Source: Acidobacteriota bacterium (GTDB lineage: Bacteria; Acidobacteriota; Thermoanaerobaculia; Gp7-AA8). From it: DNA of 5,677 nucleotides. Shown here piece by piece: positions 5,380 to 5,677 of this stretch. The stretch lies in NCBI GenBank assembly GCA_003222375.1, contig QHVX01000143.1, positions 1 to 5,677 on the forward strand. Direction: 5' to 3'. Position 1 is the stretch's first letter. Each line of letters opens with the position of its first letter. Below the pieces are notes generated by a model. That model was given only the letters and a program-made list of their open reading frames with translations. It made no database searches and was not told where the DNA came from. The translations under genes were made by a program, and so were the position numbers.

Positions 5380-5677
5380 TCAGTCCTTTCCGGTCGCCTT
5401 CCTGCACTCACCGAGGAGGAAGTCGCAGTTCCATACGTCGTAGAACGATTGATCGAGGCCGTAGATTCTGACGAGCAGCCCGGAGGCTTCATCGAAGCGC
5501 CCCCGCTTCATCTCGGTGCGCGCCAGGAAGTACATCGCGTGCAGCGTCTGCGCGTCCTTCTCGCCTCGATCGACGATGGCCTGAAGTCGGGTAGCAGCTT
5601 CTACGAAATTGCGACGCTGATAGGCGCACAGCGCCTTGCCGTAATCGTCTGCCGCTCCGCAAGTTGACGGAGGAGCG
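5380..5677 (-). CDS. TPR-like repeat protein, C-terminal part only
   Basis: An open frame enters from the right edge and gives 98 residues before a TGA at 5382-5380. It contains helical repeat pairs of tetratricopeptide type: YGKALCAYQRRNFVEAATRL followed by HAMYFLARTEMKRGRFDEAS, each with the small-residue and aromatic spacing of TPR helices A and B, and an end reading FLLGECRKATGKD. TPR proteins are protein-interaction scaffolds; the rest of the domain layout lies outside the window. The activator's GTG follows the stop with no spacer (TGA-GTG), and its ribosome binding site lies inside the last codons of this gene, so the two are almost certainly translated from one message. That placement suggests the TPR protein belongs to the same regulatory unit, possibly acting on the activator. 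Confidence 0.75.
   Translation of the reverse strand, partial: APPSTCGAADDYGKALCAYQRRNFVEAATRLQAIVDRGEKDAQTLHAMYFLARTEMKRGRFDEASGLLVRIYGLDQSFYDVWNCDFLLGECRKATGKD

Overview
The window is gene-dense, high-GC bacterial chromosomal DNA. It holds no rRNA, tRNA, transposase or phage genes. The gene types (a GAF-domain sigma54 activator, an RsbW/STAS/PP2C partner-switching set, a Ca2+/H+ exchanger, a PaaG-like crotonase) suggest a free-living, probably soil or sediment organism, for example Acidobacteriota or a delta-proteobacterial lineage. That placement is an impression from gene style and was not tested.

Left end (1-1053): the first 89 codons of a CAX-type cation/proton exchanger run leftward out of the window. 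Only 23 bp away, a PaaG-like enoyl-CoA isomerase/hydratase runs rightward. The crotonase overlaps the next gene tail to tail by 20 bp, so there is no room for a conventional terminator between them.

Centre and right (1034-5677): everything here is on the minus strand and, read right to left, forms one regulatory cluster. The order is: the C-terminal end of a TPR protein; a GAF-AAA+-Fis sigma54 activator starting directly at its stop codon; a 209-bp low-GC control region with inverted repeats and a sigma54 -24/-12 promoter; a 55-aa hydrophobic small protein with a strong Shine-Dalgarno; an RsbW-like anti-sigma kinase; a STAS anti-sigma antagonist overlapping it by 4 bp; an unusual inverted octamer array; and a GAF-GAF-SpoIIE-type PP2C phosphatase.

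Proposed logic (inference): the activator senses a signal through its GAF domain and turns on the sigma54 promoter. That promoter makes a small membrane peptide and all three parts of a partner switch: kinase, phosphorylatable antagonist, and phosphatase with its own GAF input. This would be a two-tier sigma cascade in which sigma54 controls the machinery that frees or sequesters another target. No target sigma factor lies in the window. The most notable oddities are the variant GAFTGA loop (GVATGV) in the activator, the uncharacterised 55-aa peptide, and the 4+4 octamer foldback placed exactly between the STAS and phosphatase genes.
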